Below are positions 1-6,754 of a DNA stretch of 23,100 bases, in pieces (positions within the stretch are counted from its first letter, which is position 1; each line of letters begins with the position of its first letter). A program made the position numbers and the translations under genes. The stretch is from a virus. A model generated the notes under the pieces. The model did no database searches and had not been told where the DNA came from. It saw only the letters and a program-made list of their open reading frames with translations. The stretch lies in the IMG/VR virus record IMGVR_UViG_3300024324_000089, positions 1 through 23,100 of that record. One strand, given 5' to 3'.

Positions 1-298
1 TGATAGGTTCGAAGCTACCATATACTTCCTTACGCATATTAGTGACTAACAATCTACCTGCTAGTAGCCCATAGTCAGGATGCTCAGGTGTTAACTTCTC
101 ACTCGCACTCTTAATAAGTGTCTGTTGAATAGCAACTGATGACATCTTATTAGCAATCTTTAGGTGTGCATTAAGTGCTACATCAGATACAGATACCTTA
201 AGTCCCTCAGCACATTGAGCTAACATCGTATGAATCTTATCATAATCCAGCAGCTCTAGTGTACCATCTCTTTTCTTTACGTGTATGTCCTTATTCAT
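1..298 (-). CDS. nrdA: Ribonucleoside-diphosphate reductase large subunit, N-terminal part (ATP cone)
   Basis: The gene starts with ATG at 298 and runs off the left edge, so about 99 residues are visible. They begin MNKDIHVKKRDGTLELLDYD and continue with DKIH, AAEGL-like CAEGL, DVALNAH, TLIKSAS, PEHPDYGLLAGRL and a final RKEVYGSFEP. By recall these align along their length with the N-terminal ATP-cone and following helix of class Ia NrdA such as E. coli R1. The enzyme reduces ribonucleotides to deoxyribonucleotides for phage DNA synthesis, and the ATP cone is the allosteric activity site. The start lies inside the end of the upstream 65-codon gene (8-base overlap), so translation is probably coupled. 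The catalytic cysteines and the small subunit lie outside the window, so the class (Ia versus another ATP-cone class) rests on similarity of this segment only. Confidence 0.88.
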   Translation of the reverse strand, partial: MNKDIHVKKRDGTLELLDYDKIHTMLAQCAEGLKVSVSDVALNAHLKIANKMSSVAIQQTLIKSASEKLTPEHPDYGLLAGRLLVTNMRKEVYGSFEPI

Positions 299-488
299 CT
301 GGTGCTACCTCCATTTCAATCATCAACTCACCAGCCTCGTCCTTGAAGGTGGAGTATGTGAGCTGTCCTTTGTTGTGCAGTACAATAGCATCAATCATAC
401 CCTCGTTGTATGCTTTCTTATCTGTATAATAAATTACCAGTGACCCTAAGGCTACCCACAATATACTTACTGTTACTAATTCATTCAT
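291..488 (-). CDS. Small membrane protein next to ribonucleotide reductase
   Basis: The predicted protein has 65 residues. An in-frame TTG lies upstream, but the ATG at 488 follows GAGGAG at 5-base spacing and is the better start. Residues 4-21 form a hydrophobic helix (VTVSILWVALGSLVIYY), followed by a polar domain containing YNEGMIDAIVLHNKGQLTY. I recall similar single-pass proteins with a GM-DA-x-H-x-GxLTY pattern encoded beside replication or nucleotide genes in T7-like marine phages; no function is known to me. It overlaps the preceding gene by 8 bases and the nrdA start by 8 bases, so it sits in one translationally coupled string with them. The topology is inferred from hydrophobicity alone. 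Confidence 0.75.
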   Translation of the reverse strand: MNELVTVSILWVALGSLVIYYTDKKAYNEGMIDAIVLHNKGQLTYSTFKDEAGELMIEMEVAPDE

Positions 489-636
489 AAAACTCCTCAA
501 ATCTGTCGCGTTTTTCCCATAGTTTCTTCTCGAAGACCTCTAGGATATCCTCAGGCTCTAACTCTAGCTCATCACATATTAGGCACACATCATAGTTCTG
601 TGCCACACGCTCCTTAAGCTCCTCTAACGTAATCAT
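481..636 (-). CDS. Small acidic helical protein
   Basis: The protein has 51 residues and begins MITLEELKERVAQNYD. A longer reading frame extends upstream, but it would run into the nuclease gene. The ATG at 636 lies just past the nuclease stop with AGGA about 10 bases upstream, so this start is preferred. The product is predominantly acidic and helical, with LELEPEDILEVFEKKL resembling a helix-turn-helix-like two-helix fold (xDICDxLELxxEDLLEAF) seen in small phage proteins. No catalytic motif or membrane segment is visible. It lies between the nuclease and nrdA genes in a gap-free operon, which suggests a role linked to replication or nucleotide supply, but this is inference. Confidence 0.75.
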   Translation of the reverse strand: MITLEELKERVAQNYDVCLICDELELEPEDILEVFEKKLWEKRDRFEEFYE

Positions 637-637
637 T

Positions 638-1504
638 TTAGTAGTTTCCTGATTTCTTATTGGCAAAGTTTGAGCCAGGCCCTTGGTACTCACCATCATA
701 ATAATTAGTAAATCCATTACTAGTAGTTATAGTATCTATCTTATCAAAGCAAGACTCTTTATAACTACAGAATGCACACTTCATATTCAACTGTGTACTA
801 CTACCTCCAGCATTATGGTTAACAGTCTTAGTTGCATCAGCTAATCTCATAGGTGGAGTGCCTAATTCCATCTTATCTTTTAGTTGTATGATGTGCTTAT
901 CAATATCCTTCTCTAACTTCTGTTTAGATAATTTAAGGGTTGACTTGTTCTTATTAAAGACAAGGAAGTATGCACTGTCCCTATCATCTGATTTACCATA
1001 AGCACTCAACTGTTTAATATATCCAAAGGCATCATCTTTAATACCATCAGGTGCAAACTTCTTATCATAGCTCCAAGCACTTGCAGTCTTAACATCCACT
1101 AACTCACCATCAATTATACAGTCTTGAGAACCATTCACCCCTTCTAAGGTATGCTTTCCTTGTTGCCCCTCTACCTTGTGCCCTGATAGTTCTACTAGAC
1201 CTAATAGAATAGCCTCCATAATATGTCCTTGTAGGAATGTTATATATACATCTCCAGTAGGTTTCTCAGAATCGTATCCTTTGATACCATACCACTGTGC
1301 TCTCTCACATCTACCGATACCTGACATACGTAGTCTGTTATACTCTTCTCTAGGGGATAGAGCATTAACTATTGCCTCACTAACCTCAACACCTACCCTA
1401 TCTGCTATCTTCTTAAGATATTTATCATCCCCTACATACTCTTTATCTTCCATCATCTTGTAGACATCTTCTACTACTGTATCAATCTTATAATTAGTTC
1501 TCAT
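638..1504 (-). CDS. PD-(D/E)XK exonuclease with a four-cysteine Fe-S cluster signature (Cas4/AddB-like)
   Basis: The 288-residue protein carries a RecB-type nuclease core: GHIMEAI (H94, E97), D128 in GSQDCIIDG, the D137-V-K139 catalytic pair, and QLSAY (Q165, Y169), the QxxxY motif. Four cysteines bracket the core: C66 in GRCERAQWY, then C243-x2-C246-x5-C252. This is the 4Fe-4S staple pattern of Cas4 and AddB nucleases. A likely role is 5'-3' or end-directed degradation of DNA in phage recombination or host genome breakdown, taking the place of T7 gp6 exonuclease. The ATG at 1504 follows AAGGAG at 4 bases. A class-2 promoter lies directly upstream (1534-1568). No CRISPR array or Cas1/2 is present, so an adaptation role is not supported. 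Confidence 0.85.
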   Translation of the reverse strand: MRTNYKIDTVVEDVYKMMEDKEYVGDDKYLKKIADRVGVEVSEAIVNALSPREEYNRLRMSGIGRCERAQWYGIKGYDSEKPTGDVYITFLQGHIMEAILLGLVELSGHKVEGQQGKHTLEGVNGSQDCIIDGELVDVKTASAWSYDKKFAPDGIKDDAFGYIKQLSAYGKSDDRDSAYFLVFNKNKSTLKLSKQKLEKDIDKHIIQLKDKMELGTPPMRLADATKTVNHNAGGSSTQLNMKCAFCSYKESCFDKIDTITTSNGFTNYYDGEYQGPGSNFANKKSGNY

Positions 1505-1533
1505 ACTTCTCCTTTATTTACTTTACCCTTCTT

Positions 1534-1568
1534 ATTATATCACGCCTATATATTACTTTAAAAACTAA
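1534..1568 (-). promoter_or_regulatory. Class-2 phage promoter upstream of the nuclease gene
   Basis: Read on the minus strand, TTAGTTTTTAAAG (1568-1556) is followed after exactly 16 bases by TATAAT (1539-1534). The start would fall about 1527, giving a leader of roughly 22 bases before the nuclease ATG. A TG one base upstream of TATAAT makes an extended -10. The 13-bp block abuts the polymerase stop codon. It is one of five identical architectures in the window. Confidence 0.8.
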
Positions 1569-3308
1569 TTAGTGTGTCTCTGCCCAAGAATTACCTACTT
1601 TATATTCGCCTGTGATAGGACAATTCATATTATAATATTCAGTAGTGGCTTCCATACTCTCTACTAATAAATTACCAATAGTATCTGCATCTTCTGGTGC
1701 ACACTCTATCTGAGCCTCATCGTGTATCAATCCTAGTTGATGATACTCTAGTCCCTGCTCTTTAGCCTTATCATTAAAGATTGCCCAAGCCCTCTTAGCT
1801 ACTATTGCACCTGCTGATTGTAATAAGAAGTTAAGTGCTGAGTGCTCACTTCTAATTTCAATATGCCTACCATCTAAGGCCTTAAGATGTCCTCTCTTTG
1901 AGGCTACACGCACTGCTTCTAATAAAGCTTTAAGTGGGGGAATAGACTTAAGGAATTTATCTTTAATACTCCTCCCTTTAGACTTACCACCACCTACAAT
2001 CTTACCTACTAACTCATCACCACCACCATAAATAAAGGCATAGATAAATGTCTTTGCCTCATTCCTAGTATTCAAACCTGCGGCCTTCTGATTAACTACG
2101 TGTATGTCCTCTTCTACTAACTTCTGTGTATACTTATTACTATTCATATAATGTGCTAAGCATCTTAACTCTAGACCACTAAGGTCTGCACCTACTAGTA
2201 CCTTATCTTTATGTACAATAAATAATTCACGCATCTCTTTACCATACTCTTTACCACTGGCTGTTACTTGTTGCATATTAGGGTTGCTACTACTCATACG
2301 GTGTGTTATTGTACCTATTGTGTGTACTCTACCGTGAATACTATTAGTCTTAGGGTTAACATTCTCAATCCAAGAGCGTAACATACTGTCTCTCTTCTGT
2401 AGCATTAAGTATCTTTTAATTAGTTGTGCTTGTGGTATGTCTACACCAGCAAGGACTGATTCATCTACTTTTACTTGACCTTTATCTGTAAATTCAGTTG
2501 GCTTCCATCCATAATGTTGTAGGTATCTAGCTATCTGCTGTCTACTACCTAAGTTAAACTCTGGATAATCCCAATAACCCCACTCAAACTCATCATTAAG
2601 GAATGCACCTTTATCTAGCTGTCCTTGATAAGCTTTAGTAGGGGTCTTAGTTCCTTTTAAGTAATAGTTATCTAAAATATTAAGTTCTTTAAACGTCTTA
2701 AGCGGTCTAAACACTTGTCTAACCTCTTCTTCAACATCTCTAATGTCTTGCTGTATATGTTGTAAAAGCTTAACTGCTTTAACCTCATCAAAATACCATC
2801 CATATCTTTCCTGTTCACTACACATCTCCTTTATTTTATATTCTAATTTAAGAGCTTCTTGCTCTTCCTCTTTTACTTCTAAATGTTCATACACTTTAGT
2901 AGTAATCTCTACATCTCTAACACAATAGCGTAGCATCTCTGGTGTATACTTAGACCAGTCCGAGTAATCGCCCTTCTCAAACCCTAGTCTATCACCCCAA
3001 CTAGCAAGGCTATGGCCACCTTCTCTCCTCGGCTCAATGAATTGACTTAGTAATAAGGTATCTTCTACTTTAATATTACTAAAGTCTGTATCTAATAGAT
3101 TCTCCAATACTGGCTTGTCGTAAGATATAATATTATGCCCAATCAAGGTAGTAACATTCTTATTAGCTAGCCAATCATTAAATCTAGGTATAAAGTGTGG
3201 TGTGAATTTAACAATTTCCTTGTTATCCACATTCTGTAATACAATACACCAAATTACAGTTGGTTCTAGACCATCAGTCTCTATATCTACTACCCACTTA
3301 GAAGTCAT
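1569..3308 (-). CDS. polA: Family A DNA polymerase with 3'-5' proofreading exonuclease (T7 gp5-like)
   Basis: The replicative DNA polymerase has 579 residues from the ATG at 3308, which follows GAGGAG at 5 bases. The exonuclease domain shows D8/E10 (DIETDG), N59/D64 (GHNIISYD) and Y128/D132 (YCVRD). The polymerase domain has motif A D375 (ADLSGLELR), motif B R415-x3-K419-x3-Y423 with Y427-G, and motif C H529-D530-E531. Y423 aligns with F762 of E. coli Pol I; Tyr is also present in T7 gp5. T7 gp5 is about 704 residues. Here the thumb stretch between KTFKEL and FNLGSRQQI is much shorter than the T7 thioredoxin-binding loop, so that processivity loop seems reduced or absent. The start overlaps the end of the primase-helicase gene by 11 bases, so the two are probably coupled. 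Confidence 0.95.
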   Translation of the reverse strand: MTSKWVVDIETDGLEPTVIWCIVLQNVDNKEIVKFTPHFIPRFNDWLANKNVTTLIGHNIISYDKPVLENLLDTDFSNIKVEDTLLLSQFIEPRREGGHSLASWGDRLGFEKGDYSDWSKYTPEMLRYCVRDVEITTKVYEHLEVKEEEQEALKLEYKIKEMCSEQERYGWYFDEVKAVKLLQHIQQDIRDVEEEVRQVFRPLKTFKELNILDNYYLKGTKTPTKAYQGQLDKGAFLNDEFEWGYWDYPEFNLGSRQQIARYLQHYGWKPTEFTDKGQVKVDESVLAGVDIPQAQLIKRYLMLQKRDSMLRSWIENVNPKTNSIHGRVHTIGTITHRMSSSNPNMQQVTASGKEYGKEMRELFIVHKDKVLVGADLSGLELRCLAHYMNSNKYTQKLVEEDIHVVNQKAAGLNTRNEAKTFIYAFIYGGGDELVGKIVGGGKSKGRSIKDKFLKSIPPLKALLEAVRVASKRGHLKALDGRHIEIRSEHSALNFLLQSAGAIVAKRAWAIFNDKAKEQGLEYHQLGLIHDEAQIECAPEDADTIGNLLVESMEATTEYYNMNCPITGEYKVGNSWAETH

Positions 3309-4932
3309 TAGTCTCCTCAACTTTACGCATTGAAGGGTCTTGTCCTTTCTCTAATCTACCAGTGATAGTATCAAAGTGTGCCCATCCACCCTCACCAGTC
3401 TGGCCAGTACGTCTTAACTTAGGCACTCTAATTCTAACTGAATTCCTCTCATACTCATCTTCAGCTAACTTATCCCTACTAAATAGTATATTGTTGTGGC
3501 AAGACTGTGGTATAGCACCACTACCTTTAACATCATACTCACTAATCTTATGTGGGTGGCTACCATCATCCGGCTTACGAGTGTGTGTGCTAATAATAAT
3601 ACAGGCCCTAGTTTCTTTACATAACTTAATAAATCTATCACATACCTCCTCAATATTCTCATTGGATAGGTTCTTAATAGCTGTGTGTAGTGGGTCTACA
3701 ATAATAATACTACATCCTAATCCTTTAACAAAGTATCTAATCTTAGAGAACATCTCGTCTAAATCAATAGAGCCACCACCATCATTATGTAGTTGAATCT
3801 TACTACCAAATCCTAAGTCTTTAGCTAACTCCATAATCTCATCTACCTCTAACTCCTTAGGTGCTAGTAGTGATAGATTCTTATTAGTATGTACACTTAC
3901 TACCTTGCGTACTGTCTCATCAAGACTATCCTCTACCATAAAGCACCCAACCTTCTCCTTAGTTTCAGTAGCAAAGTGATATAGTAATTCATTGATAATA
4001 GTTGTCTTACCGATAGAGGTGTGGGCGATGATAGAAGTTAATTCTCCCCTAGCTAGACCACCTCTAGTCATCTCATTAAGATTACCAAAGCTCTCCGGTA
4101 AAGGTATTAACTCTGTGTGCTTATACTCTAATAGTGCTTGATACATATCATCTAATGTAGCAACACCTGATACTACATAAGGCTTAGCATCCCACCATTC
4201 CTCAACAAACTTCTTACTTGCATTATTGACTAAATAGTCTGAGGCATCCTTATACTCGCTTAGGGATACTATCTTACATTTGTTAGGGCCTAGTATGGGT
4301 GCGATAGACTTCGTTGCTTCTCGGCCATCCTCATCATTATCAAAACAAAGAACCACAGTTTCGTAGGAGTCTAACCACTCCAGATTAGCCTTTATGTTAT
4401 CTAAACACTTAGCACCATTATTAACTGATACTACTGTCCAAGTACCTCCTAACATCTCATAAGTAGCCAATGCATCTAGCTCACCTTCCACTACTGTAAC
4501 ATATCTACCATTAGTTCTAAATAACTGCTGTCCAAATAGCATATTATTGCTTGAGGTGTCTCCACTACCAAAGAACTTCTTATCTTTTACTGTTCTTGTC
4601 TTAAACCCTGATAGATTATTGTCTTTATTAAAGTATGGGTAATGATGTTTAACAATATCACCAGTGTAGTCCTTCTCTACCTTTACTCCATACTTCTTTA
4701 AGGTACTTTCCTTAATGTTTCTATCCTCTAACCTAGAGTAGCTACCAATATAACCTGACTCCCAACCTTCCTTAATTACTTTAGACTCTTTATCCACATT
4801 CTCACTCCCACTAGGTGTAGAATTATTACATACAAAGCAATGAGAACTACCACTCTCATATACTGCGTTACCATCACTACTACCACACTCATCACAATTA
4901 GTATGCTTTACAAACTTATCTTCTTTTGACAT
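3298..4932 (-). CDS. Fused DNA primase-helicase (T7 gp4/Twinkle-like)
   Basis: The 544-residue protein has domains in T7 gp4 order. An N-terminal zinc-binding primase finger has C13-x2-C16 and C32-x2-C35. A TOPRIM RNA polymerase domain shows E149 (VVEGELDA) and D198/D200/D202 (FDNDEDG). A RecA-type DnaB-like helicase covers about 280-530, with P-loop K309-T310 (AHTSIGKT), Walker B D413 (IIIVDP) and H450 (ISTHTRKP). It primes lagging-strand synthesis and unwinds the fork for the adjacent polymerase. The P-loop carries Ala303 where GxxxxGK[ST] expects the first glycine. The ATG at 4932 follows AAGGG at 6 bases. A class-2 promoter lies directly upstream (4964-4998). Confidence 0.94.
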   Translation of the reverse strand: MSKEDKFVKHTNCDECGSSDGNAVYESGSSHCFVCNNSTPSGSENVDKESKVIKEGWESGYIGSYSRLEDRNIKESTLKKYGVKVEKDYTGDIVKHHYPYFNKDNNLSGFKTRTVKDKKFFGSGDTSSNNMLFGQQLFRTNGRYVTVVEGELDALATYEMLGGTWTVVSVNNGAKCLDNIKANLEWLDSYETVVLCFDNDEDGREATKSIAPILGPNKCKIVSLSEYKDASDYLVNNASKKFVEEWWDAKPYVVSGVATLDDMYQALLEYKHTELIPLPESFGNLNEMTRGGLARGELTSIIAHTSIGKTTIINELLYHFATETKEKVGCFMVEDSLDETVRKVVSVHTNKNLSLLAPKELEVDEIMELAKDLGFGSKIQLHNDGGGSIDLDEMFSKIRYFVKGLGCSIIIVDPLHTAIKNLSNENIEEVCDRFIKLCKETRACIIISTHTRKPDDGSHPHKISEYDVKGSGAIPQSCHNNILFSRDKLAEDEYERNSVRIRVPKLRRTGQTGEGGWAHFDTITGRLEKGQDPSMRKVEETNDF

Positions 4933-4963
4933 ATTTAACCCTTACTTTATTTACATTCCCACA

Positions 4964-4998
4964 ATTATAACACACTATTACCTTCCTTTAAAAACTAA
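4964..4998 (-). promoter_or_regulatory. Class-2 phage promoter upstream of primase-helicase
   Basis: On the minus strand TTAGTTTTTAAAG (4998-4986), 16 bases, TATAAT (4969-4964) with TGT before the -10 element. The 13-bp block is embedded in the T-tract of the terminator at 4991-5019, so one T-rich stretch ends SSB transcription and forms the upstream part of the next promoter. The leader to the primase ATG is about 25 bases. Confidence 0.8.
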
Positions 4999-5019
4999 AA
5001 ACCCCCAATTAAGGGGGTT
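4991..5019 (-). terminator. Intrinsic terminator after the SSB gene
   Basis: On the minus strand AACCCCC, loop TTAATT, GGGGGTT, followed by TTTAGTTTT. The stem is 7 bp with five G-C pairs and lies 22 bases past the SSB stop. The TTAATT loop recurs in the hairpins at 7951-7977 and 8714-8731. Confidence 0.88.
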
Positions 5020-5041
5020 AATATTATATTATATTAGCTAG

Positions 5042-5452
5042 TTAGAAATCACCGGCTAGTCTTGAATCACTGGCCTCCGGATTCTTCTCTAGTAGTTTAA
5101 CATCAGTAAAGTAAACACTACGCTCACCGGCCTTACCTTGGTGTGATACCTCGGCTCTAACCTTAACTACATCACCATAGACTGAGAATACTTCGGGGTC
5201 TAGTGGCTCACCTTCAGCATCCCAACTACCAAACACACCATCATTAAACTCCATCTTACGAGTCATTTTGACTTGCTTGTTACCCTCGTACTCACCAATC
5301 CTAGCACCTGCATCCTTGAACTCTTTAACATTGTCCTTATCCACAGTTAAGGTAATGGAATAGTTGCCAGTTTCTGCACCTTTCCATAATGATGATTTAG
5401 TTAATGATACAAAACCACTAACACCCTTTGCAATAACCTTTGTTGTTGCCAT
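5042..5452 (-). CDS. Single-stranded DNA-binding protein (T7 gp2.5-like)
   Basis: The protein has 136 residues. The frame is open further upstream, but the ATG at 5452 follows AGGAGAGG with good spacing and opens with MATTKVIAKGVSGFVSLTK; the upstream frame would overlap the 43-codon gene. The composition is a beta-rich OB-fold type: YSITLTVDKDNVKEFKDAG, then strands around KMTRKMEF, FSVYGDVVKVRAEV and RSVYFTDVKLLE. It ends in LAGDF, with the terminal Phe typical of phage and bacterial SSB tails that recruit polymerase and primase-helicase, although the tail here is only mildly acidic. The place directly ahead of primase-helicase and polymerase supports the call. It is co-transcribed with the 43-codon gene from the 5742-5776 promoter and closed by the terminator at 4991-5019. 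Confidence 0.8.
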   Translation of the reverse strand: MATTKVIAKGVSGFVSLTKSSLWKGAETGNYSITLTVDKDNVKEFKDAGARIGEYEGNKQVKMTRKMEFNDGVFGSWDAEGEPLDPEVFSVYGDVVKVRAEVSHQGKAGERSVYFTDVKLLEKNPEASDSRLAGDF

Positions 5453-5477
5453 ACTTCCTCTCCTTACTTCGTAAAGA

Positions 5478-5609
5478 CTACTTATCTTTACTATTATTAG
5501 TACCACTCTTGGCTGATACCTTACCCTTCTCATTCCCACCAAGGCTTACATCAACACCTTTGGCTAACACTTCTTTATTAGTCTTTATAATCTCATCTAA
5601 ACTTCTCAT
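5478..5609 (-). CDS. Small basic hypothetical protein ahead of SSB
   Basis: The gene has 43 codons, starting MRSLDEIIKTNKEVLAKGVD and ending in a low-complexity polar tail rich in Lys, Ser and Asn. AGGAG lies 6 bases upstream of the ATG at 5609; an ATG 5 bases earlier stops after two codons. No domain is recognised. The N-terminal half can form an amphipathic helix. It is the first gene of the SSB operon, 25 bases upstream of the SSB start, and lies behind the long structured leader. The reality of the gene rests on its good ribosome binding site and its position. Confidence 0.6.
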   Translation of the reverse strand: MRSLDEIIKTNKEVLAKGVDVSLGGNEKGKVSAKSGTNNSKDK

Positions 5610-5634
5610 ACCATACTCCTTTATTATTATATTA

Positions 5635-5730
5635 CTAGGTTATACCTAGATTAACCTTAGTCTACCCTAGTTAACCTTATTCTTACCTTACTTTATACTC
5701 AAGGGAGATAGTCTAAGGTCAGTCTAGGTA
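5635..5730 (-). promoter_or_regulatory. Structured CTAG-rich 5' leader of the SSB operon
   Basis: Downstream of the promoter at 5742-5776 the minus-strand RNA carries the arm TACCTAGACTGACCTTAG (5730-5713) and later CTAAGGTTAATCTAGGTA (5660-5643). They pair over 18 positions with one mismatch and one G-U. After an A-A mismatch the helix continues for about six more pairs toward 5707/5666. A small hairpin CTAGGT-ATA-ACCTAG (5649-5635) uses the same bases as the 3' arm end, so the two folds compete. The 15-nt core CTAGACTGACCTTAG recurs in the plus-strand leader at 9653-9667. Function is unknown: attenuation, antitermination, RNase III processing or protein binding are all possible. Confidence 0.6.
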
Positions 5731-5741
5731 GTCTAAGTCTT

Positions 5742-5776
5742 ATTATACACTAGTTTGTACTACCTTTAAAAACTAA
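5742..5776 (-). promoter_or_regulatory. Class-2 phage promoter of the SSB operon
   Basis: On the minus strand TTAGTTTTTAAAG (5776-5764), 16 bases, TATAAT (5747-5742). It lies immediately downstream of the last early gene (stop at 5787) and about 125 bases upstream of the 43-codon gene, leaving room for the structured leader. Confidence 0.8.
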
Positions 5777-5786
5777 TTGTCATTAA

Positions 5787-5978
5787 TTAGGCTATATACC
5801 TCTTTAGAGATATATTATCTATTACCTTATGGTAGTAATTATCAGCTACTAGTACATCATACCTTGCCCTATCTAAATTATCCTTATCCTCCCTAGATAG
5901 GTACTGGCTTGTCTGTGTATCATAAATTAAGTTACCCATACTTTCTTCCTCTAATATGTAATCAGTTATTCTACTCAT
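5787..5978 (-). CDS. Early hypothetical protein
   Basis: The protein has 63 residues. The ATG at 5978 follows AGGAGG at 5 bases. The sequence MSRITDYILEEESMGNLIYD is followed by a charged helical stretch with YLSREDKDNLDRARYDVLVADNYYHKVIDN. It is soluble and has no cysteines or recognised motif. It overlaps the end of the previous small gene by 8 bases. It is the last gene of the early block; the class-2 promoter for the SSB operon begins 11 bases past its stop. Confidence 0.7.
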   Translation of the reverse strand: MSRITDYILEEESMGNLIYDTQTSQYLSREDKDNLDRARYDVLVADNYYHKVIDNISLKRYIA

Positions 5979-6159
5979 CCTCCCCTCCTAAAGTTATATT
6001 CAATATCTCTTGCCTTTGTAATTTCAAGGCTTTAGTTCTATCAATAATCTCAATAGCCTCATCTCTAACTTTATTAGCTTTAATTTCCTCCTTTTTAATC
6101 TTATTATTAACCCTCTTTAAATCTATTATTAAATTATCTATCCAATCATTTACCATCAT
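5971..6159 (-). CDS. Early coiled-coil hypothetical protein
   Basis: The protein has 62 residues, almost entirely charged and helical (DLKRVNNKIKKEEIKANKV, then KALKLQRQEILN), with heptad-like spacing of Leu/Ile consistent with a coiled coil. GGAGG precedes a double ATG (6159 and 6156); the first overlaps the upstream stop as ATGA, a classic coupled start. No function is recognised. The small basic helical form could act as a partner or inhibitor of a host protein, as many early phage proteins do, but the sequence does not show a target. Confidence 0.68.
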   Translation of the reverse strand: MMVNDWIDNLIIDLKRVNNKIKKEEIKANKVRDEAIEIIDRTKALKLQRQEILNITLGGEDE

Positions 6160-6413
6160 TCATCCTCCACTTTATCTATAATATTAGCACTAGATTCTCT
6201 CCACTGCTCCCTATTTAAATCTCTGTATGCACTTAATTCATTCCTCTGTGTGTATGACATTCTATTACCATCTCTATCTATTGTTATATTCCACTCATCC
6301 CCTCTCTTAATACTAAACCCATCCATATAAGAGGGGTCTAGTGGTATTCCTAATATAATAGTAGTAGGTTTATCTACCCATCTATATGCTTGTGGTATCC
6401 TTGACTTCTTCAT
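6156..6413 (-). CDS. Early hypothetical protein
   Basis: The protein has 85 residues and starts MKKSRIPQAYRWVDKPTTII. GGAGG lies 6 bases upstream of the ATG at 6413. The N-terminal half (TTIILGIPLDPSYMDGFSIKRGDEW) looks beta-rich; the C-terminal half is polar and helical (TQRNELSAYRDLNREQWRES). No membrane segment, cysteines or known motif are visible. It overlaps the end of the upstream 37-codon membrane gene by 32 bases in another frame, and the next gene by 4 bases. Confidence 0.7.
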   Translation of the reverse strand: MKKSRIPQAYRWVDKPTTIILGIPLDPSYMDGFSIKRGDEWNITIDRDGNRMSYTQRNELSAYRDLNREQWRESSANIIDKVEDE

Positions 6414-6495
6414 CCTCTCCCTCCAACATATAAGCTAATAAACCAAACCATCCTAATATAGCTAATCCCATTAATACCTCAATTATATCCACCAT
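6382..6495 (-). CDS. Early single-pass membrane micro-protein
   Basis: The gene has 37 codons: MVDIIEVLMGLAILGWFGLL followed by AYMLEGEDEEVKDTTSI. Residues 4-22 are a clear hydrophobic helix followed by an acidic tail. GAGGAGG lies 7 bases upstream of the ATG at 6495, one of the better ribosome binding sites in the block. Its last 32 bases overlap the start of the following gene in a different frame. Function is unknown; it is one of three N-terminally anchored micro-proteins in the left arm. Confidence 0.62.
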   Translation of the reverse strand: MVDIIEVLMGLAILGWFGLLAYMLEGEDEEVKDTTSI

Positions 6496-6655
6496 TCTTC
6501 AACCTCCTCTGTTTATCTAATAAATCCTTCATTAAGGCCATTCCTTCCTTAATATCTGATAAATATACCTTATCAGTGTCCGGAGGATTCGATTCTGGCG
6601 TACTTCTGTCCTCACCCTTAGCCTTGCCCTTAGTTAAATGTGCCATATTACTCAT
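6479..6655 (-). CDS. Early hydrophilic hypothetical protein
   Basis: The gene has 58 codons. The N-terminal half is low-complexity, basic and proline-containing (MSNMAHLTKGKAKGEDRSTP, then ESNPPDTDKV), and the C-terminal half is an amphipathic helix (YLSDIKEGMALMKDLLDKQR). AAGGAGG lies 4 bases upstream of the ATG at 6655. The start overlaps the previous stop as ATGA; the end overlaps the next ATG by 17 bases. No motif is recognised. Confidence 0.65.
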   Translation of the reverse strand: MSNMAHLTKGKAKGEDRSTPESNPPDTDKVYLSDIKEGMALMKDLLDKQRRLKNGGYN

Positions 6656-6753
6656 ACTTCCTCCTTGTTAATTACTCTCTCGTTATAGTCAATGGCTTGT
6701 ACTAATTTCCAAGCAACGTACCCGATAAAAATTGCTATTAATAATTGTTCCAT
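6652..6753 (-). CDS. Early single-pass membrane micro-protein
   Basis: The gene has 33 codons: MEQLLIAIFIGYVAWKLVQA, then IDYNERVINKEEV. A hydrophobic helix spans residues 3-18, followed by a short charged tail. GGAG lies 7 bases upstream of the ATG at 6753, and it ends in a 4-base ATGA overlap with the next gene. The size and form resemble the 37-codon membrane gene nearby. Function is unknown. Confidence 0.6.
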   Translation of the reverse strand: MEQLLIAIFIGYVAWKLVQAIDYNERVINKEEV

Positions 6754-6754
6754 C

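Noticed and set aside
1176-1463. A 95-codon plus-strand open frame inside the nuclease gene
   Set aside because: It is the antisense shadow of a protein with complete nuclease motifs and has no ribosome binding site.
638-1504. A CRISPR-related role for the Cas4-like nuclease
   Set aside because: No repeat-spacer array and no Cas1 or Cas2 is present; the replication operon context gives a simpler explanation.
3362-3796. A 144-codon plus-strand frame with apparent hydrophobic segments inside the primase-helicase gene
   Set aside because: The opposite strand encodes the conserved helicase motifs in this segment, so this is a shadow.
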